8,873 nt of DNA from positions 1-8,873 of the forward strand of contig JAGCAV010000242.1 of assembly GCA_017652545.1 (NCBI GenBank). Reading direction: 5' to 3'. Shown here in pieces: positions 6,041-8,873 of the stretch. Under the pieces are notes generated by a model. The model was not told the DNA's origin, made no database searches, and saw nothing but the letters and a program-made list of their open reading frames with translations. Position numbers and translations under genes: made by a program. Every line of letters begins with the position of its first letter. Within the stretch, counting starts at the first letter, position 1. The DNA comes from Lachnospiraceae bacterium (GTDB taxonomy: Bacteria; Bacillota_A; Clostridia; Lachnospirales; Lachnospiraceae).

Positions 6041-7702
6041 ATGCTTATGATACAGAATCCGATCATTCCGGGCTTTGCTGGAGATCCGTCCATTGTCAGA
6101 GCCGGAGAAGACTATTATGTGGCGACATCGAGTTTTGAATGGTTTCCGGGTGTTCCCATATATCATTCAAAAGACCTGAAGAACTGGAAACTTGAAGATT
6201 ACGGCCTGAAAACAAAAAAGCTGCTCGACCTGACAGGGGTAAAGCCCTCTGCCGGTGTCTGGGCTCCGTGTCTGAGCTATTGTGAGGAAGAAGGCCTGTT
6301 CTACCTTCTGTATTCCATCGTTCACAGCAAGAATAACTGGTATTTTGATGTGGACAACTATCTCGTGACCAGCCCGGATATTCACGGACCCTGGAGCGAT
6401 CCGGTGTATATCTGTTCCAACGGTTTTGACTATTCGCTTTTTCACGACACTGACGGGAGAAAGTGGATCGTCGGAAAAGACAGGGATTTCAGGACGGAAA
6501 AAATAGATAAGAGACCGATCATTCTTCAGGAATATGATCCGAAGGAGAAGAAAATGATCGGAAAACCGATTCCGATCTGCACCGGAGGAACGCAGCGTCG
6601 GTTCGTGGAAGGCCCGCATCTGTACAAGAGGAACGGCTGGTATTTCCTGATGGTCGCGGAAGGCGGTACCGGATACGGTCACTGTGTCGTCATGCTCCGG
6701 TCCAGAAACATTGCCGGACCGTATGAGTGCTACGAGGGAAATCCGATCATTACAAGCCAGCCCGAGCCCTTTAATGCGTCCGAGAACGGAACTTCGTTCA
6801 TCATGTATGATAAATACAATCCTGATTCGGTCCTTCAGAAATCGGGTCACGGCTCACTGGTCGAGACGACCGGAGGCGAGTGGTATGTCACGCACCTGTG
6901 CGCGAGACCGCTTCTGCCGGAACTGCACTGCACACTCGGCAGGGAGACATCCATACAGAAGATGCGCTGGACCAGGGACGACAGGCTGGTGATGGATGAC
7001 GGGACGAACCTGGCAAAAAGCGTTGTCCCGGGGCCGGATCTTCCGGTGCATCCATGGGCGTGTGAGCCTGTACGCCGGGATTTCAATGAAAAGGACATGC
7101 CCCTCGAATTTCAGTCCGTGAGGAATGAGCTGACTGAGGATTGGGTATCCTTAAGCAGAAGAGACGGATTCCTTGCACTTAAGGGCAGAGAATCTCTGAC
7201 CAGTAATTTTTATCCCTCACTGATCGCAAGAAAGCTGACTGCTTTTCGTGTGCAGTCAGGGACATGTCTGGAATATCAGCCTGAAAGCTATCATCACAGG
7301 GCTGGTCTGACAGTCTTTTATGACCTTTCGGATCATTATACGCTCTTTAAGACACTGGATGAGGAATCAGGAGAAGAAGTTCTGATGGTGGGAGGCCAGA
7401 AAGACAGGCAGATGCTGGATCTGGAAGCCTGTGTGAAAGTACCTGCCGGCAGGCCCGTATGGCTGCGCGCCTCCATAGACCACAAGACGCTTCAGTTCTT
7501 CTGCAGCCTGGACGGGGAGACGTACGAAAAGATCGGTCCGGAGCTGTCGATGCTCAACCTTTCCGATGAAGGAGGAAGATACGGCAGATTTACGGGGACA
7601 TATATCGGCATGTTTGCCCAGGATACGATCTCGAAGAGCAAGTGGGCATATTTTGACTGGTTTGAATATGATGCAGTCAGGGAGGAAGCCCTTCTTGAAT
7701 AA
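6041..7702 (+). CDS. Glycoside hydrolase family 43, beta-xylosidase type (cytoplasmic)
   Basis: 553 residues with no signal peptide, so it acts inside the cell on imported oligosaccharide or glycoside. The N-terminal five-bladed beta-propeller (about 5-330) carries the inverting triad: base Asp15 (GDPSIVRAG), pKa-tuning Asp130 (FDYSLFHD) and acid Glu190 (VEGPHLY). VATSSFEWFPGVPIYHS (27-43), GHGSLVETTGGEWYVTHL (269-286) and LGRETSIQ (299-306, substrate-contacting Arg301) are strong XynB-type markers. The C-terminal concanavalin-like domain (about 350-545) shows GLTVFYD and GRFTGTYIGMFAQD, as in two-domain GH43 beta-xylosidases of about 535 residues. Starting at 6041 puts the base Asp at position 15, about where characterised XynB enzymes have it, and GGAGAGG is upstream; ATG 6011 would overlap the previous gene. 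Oddities: DYS replaces the usual DPS, and residues about 241-262 look like a small insertion. Alternative activity: alpha-L-arabinofuranosidase. Confidence 0.92.
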   Translation: MLMIQNPIIPGFAGDPSIVRAGEDYYVATSSFEWFPGVPIYHSKDLKNWKLEDYGLKTKKLLDLTGVKPSAGVWAPCLSYCEEEGLFYLLYSIVHSKNNWYFDVDNYLVTSPDIHGPWSDPVYICSNGFDYSLFHDTDGRKWIVGKDRDFRTEKIDKRPIILQEYDPKEKKMIGKPIPICTGGTQRRFVEGPHLYKRNGWYFLMVAEGGTGYGHCVVMLRSRNIAGPYECYEGNPIITSQPEPFNASENGTSFIMYDKYNPDSVLQKSGHGSLVETTGGEWYVTHLCARPLLPELHCTLGRETSIQKMRWTRDDRLVMDDGTNLAKSVVPGPDLPVHPWACEPVRRDFNEKDMPLEFQSVRNELTEDWVSLSRRDGFLALKGRESLTSNFYPSLIARKLTAFRVQSGTCLEYQPESYHHRAGLTVFYDLSDHYTLFKTLDEESGEEVLMVGGQKDRQMLDLEACVKVPAGRPVWLRASIDHKTLQFFCSLDGETYEKIGPELSMLNLSDEGGRYGRFTGTYIGMFAQDTISKSKWAYFDWFEYDAVREEALLE

Positions 7703-7704
7703 CG

Positions 7705-7720
7705 CTGACAACGGTGTCAG
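7705..7720 (+). repeat. Short intercistronic hairpin between GH43 and the second oxidoreductase
   Basis: CTGACA (7705-7710) and TGTCAG (7715-7720) pair perfectly around the loop ACGG, three bases after the GH43 stop and 11 bases before the next ribosome site. No T-run follows, so it is not a terminator. It could mark mRNA processing or be chance. Confidence 0.35.
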
Positions 7721-7741
7721 ATGAAGATATTGAGGTGACAT

Positions 7742-8725
7742 ATGGAAGAAAGAAGGATCCGCTGGGGTGTTCTGGGCTGTGCCGGTATTGCCAGGAAAGC
7801 GATGATTCCCGCGATTCTCAGAGCCGGAAACGCGAAGCTGTACGCGATTGCCAGCAGGAAAGGCGCAAAACTCGCCGAATTTTCAGAGCTGTTCCACCCC
7901 GAGGTGGGCTACAGCAGTTATGAGGAACTTCTCAGTGACCCGGATGTGGATGCTGTTTATATTCCTGTTCCCAATTCGGAACATGCCCGCTGGGTCATAA
8001 AGGCATGTGAAGCAGGAAAGCCGGTTCTTTGCGAGAAACCGCTTGCGATGAACCGGAGCGAAGTCATCATGATCAGGGAAGCTTCCGAGAAGTACGGTGT
8101 TCCTGTCATGGAAGCTTTCGCGTATCTCCACGGCCCGATGATGAAAAAGATCAGGGAGATCGTTTCTTCCGGCACGATCGGAAAGATCCGGTATATGGAG
8201 GCAAACTTTTCCTTCTGGCTCGATGATCTGACAAATGTCAGGCTGATCGGCCCTCTGGGCGGCGGCGCGGCCTATGACCTTGGCTGTTACCCGGTTTCCT
8301 TTTTCAGGGAAGTCACAGGGGAGGAGCCGGAAAGGATCGTGACGTTCAAAGAGATGGGCAAAGATTCCAAGGTGGATGAAACGGTCCTGTCCATGATGGA
8401 ATTCCCTTCGGGGGCGAAGGCATGCACCTATTTTTCATTTCAGTCCAACTGGTGTACCCGAAACCTGATCCTGGGAGAAAAAGGGCAGATCGACATACCG
8501 TCCATTTTTGACAGAGGGGCGGAGAAGGAAATGTTCCTGACGATCGGCCGTCCGCCTGAAAGCAGCACTGAGAAGTTCATCATTGACTGCAGCGACAATT
8601 ATGTACTTCAGGTCGAGCAGATGGGGCGTGTGGCTGCCGGACTTGAAAAGCCCGCCATATCACTTGACTGGTCTGAGGGAAATGCCATCGTGCTGGATGA
8701 ATGGCTGAAACAGGAAGAAGAGTAA
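7742..8725 (+). CDS. Gfo/Idh/MocA family NAD(P)-dependent oxidoreductase (second)
   Basis: 327-residue cytosolic dehydrogenase of the compact type close to dimeric dihydrodiol dehydrogenase and bacterial xylose/glucose-fructose oxidoreductases. The Rossmann motif is WGVLGCAGIA (8-17), with SRK (38-40) after strand 2 suggesting NADP binding; CEKPLAM (97-103) carries the catalytic Lys99. EAFAYLHGP (124-132) is the usual post-Rossmann substrate strand, and GGGAAYDLGCYP (173-184) gives Asp179 and Tyr183, the likely acid/base. All key residues are present. GAGG (7732-7735) lies 6 bases before the ATG. It is only distantly like the first Gfo/Idh/MocA enzyme (4382), being shorter and lacking its Trp/His/Tyr-rich loop, so the two probably handle different substrates or opposite directions. 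Next to GH43, oxidation of released xylose to xylonolactone, or reduction of a keto-sugar, are candidate roles (inference). Confidence 0.92.
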   Translation: MEERRIRWGVLGCAGIARKAMIPAILRAGNAKLYAIASRKGAKLAEFSELFHPEVGYSSYEELLSDPDVDAVYIPVPNSEHARWVIKACEAGKPVLCEKPLAMNRSEVIMIREASEKYGVPVMEAFAYLHGPMMKKIREIVSSGTIGKIRYMEANFSFWLDDLTNVRLIGPLGGGAAYDLGCYPVSFFREVTGEEPERIVTFKEMGKDSKVDETVLSMMEFPSGAKACTYFSFQSNWCTRNLILGEKGQIDIPSIFDRGAEKEMFLTIGRPPESSTEKFIIDCSDNYVLQVEQMGRVAAGLEKPAISLDWSEGNAIVLDEWLKQEEE

Positions 8726-8745
8726 GGTCTGCGTGTCAGGCCTTA
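8723..8745 (+). repeat. Hairpin spanning the stop codon of the second oxidoreductase
   Basis: TAAGGTCTG (8723-8731) pairs with CAGGCCTTA (8737-8745) over 9 bases including one G-T pair, around the loop CGTGT. It includes the TAA stop codon. No T-run follows, and an SDR gene begins 20 bases later, so it is more likely an mRNA 3'-end or processing structure than a full terminator. Confidence 0.45.
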
Positions 8746-8765
8746 CGGAACAGAGGTTCATGATT

Positions 8766-8873
8766 ATGGAGAAAGTGCTGATCGCTGGCGTGTCCAGCGG
8801 CCTGGGAACCCAGCTGGCCAGGCTCTGCCTTGAAAAAGGGAGCCGGGTCTTCGGCGGGTATGTCCATCTTAAC
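8766..8873 (+). CDS. Short-chain dehydrogenase/reductase, N-terminal fragment
   Basis: Only the first 36 codons are in the window; the frame is open at the right edge. The start reads MEKVLIAGVSSGLGTQLARL, then CLEKG and a second strand (SRVFGGYV). This is the first beta-alpha-beta unit of a Rossmann fold with the SDR glycine motif AGVSSGLG, in which Ala replaces the usual Thr of TGxxxGxG. The layout VLI-x-G, GLG, L-x-x-LCLE-x-G matches the SDR at 2660 closely, so the two are likely related enzymes bracketing the cluster. AGAGG (8752-8756) is 9 bases before ATG 8766; an in-frame ATG at 8760 is only 3 bases from that site and is less likely. Catalytic residues lie beyond the window, so activity cannot be judged. 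Confidence 0.75.
   Translation, partial: MEKVLIAGVSSGLGTQLARLCLEKGSRVFGGYVHLN

Noticed and set aside
6167..6850. 227-codon reverse-strand open frame
   Set aside because: It lies wholly opposite the catalytic part of the GH43 gene, shows no recognisable domain, and has no neighbours on that strand; it is an antisense shadow.
2660..8873. Known C-glycoside deglycosylation (Dgp-type) cluster
   Set aside because: A Gfo/Idh/MocA oxidoreductase is shared with it, but the characteristic TIM-barrel cleavage subunits are absent from the window.

Overview
The window is a single, tightly packed, plus-strand gene cluster that reads as a carbohydrate-uptake and carbohydrate-oxidation operon. Base composition looks close to half G+C. 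The Shine-Dalgarno sequences are of the AGGAGG type, genes are closely spaced, and the importer has no ATPase gene next to it. Together with the protein types, this suggests a gut- or rumen-type Clostridia member (Lachnospiraceae-like). That assignment is an inference from style, not from a marker gene.

Layout: (1) Bases 1-2598 hold a CUT1-family ABC sugar importer: the 3' part of a solute-binding protein gene, then two MalF/MalG-type permeases. The 109-base gap after the binding-protein gene contains inverted repeats that probably lower permease expression relative to the binding protein. (2) Bases 2660-6018 hold a classical SDR dehydrogenase, two VOC-fold proteins in direct overlap, a Gfo/Idh/MocA oxidoreductase, and a third VOC protein. 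(3) Bases 6041-8725 hold a GH43 beta-xylosidase-type glycoside hydrolase without a signal peptide and a second Gfo/Idh/MocA oxidoreductase. (4) A second SDR gene starts at about 8766 and runs off the window end.

A plausible joint role is import of a small pentose-containing oligosaccharide or glycoside, followed by cytoplasmic processing through GH43 hydrolysis and NAD(P)-dependent oxidation/reduction. The VOC proteins are candidates for metal-dependent lyase, epimerase or isomerase steps on the keto-sugar intermediates. No sugar kinase, xylose isomerase, aldolase or regulator lies in the window, so the cluster looks oxidoreductive rather than phosphorylative as far as it is visible. The substrate and reaction order cannot be fixed from sequence alone.

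The most noteworthy point is three VOC proteins interleaved with two Gfo/Idh/MocA enzymes and a GH43. One VOC protein has apparently lost both metal-binding histidines while keeping both glutamates. I saw no RNA genes, insertion sequences, CRISPR arrays or origins, and there is no gene-free stretch longer than about 110 bases.
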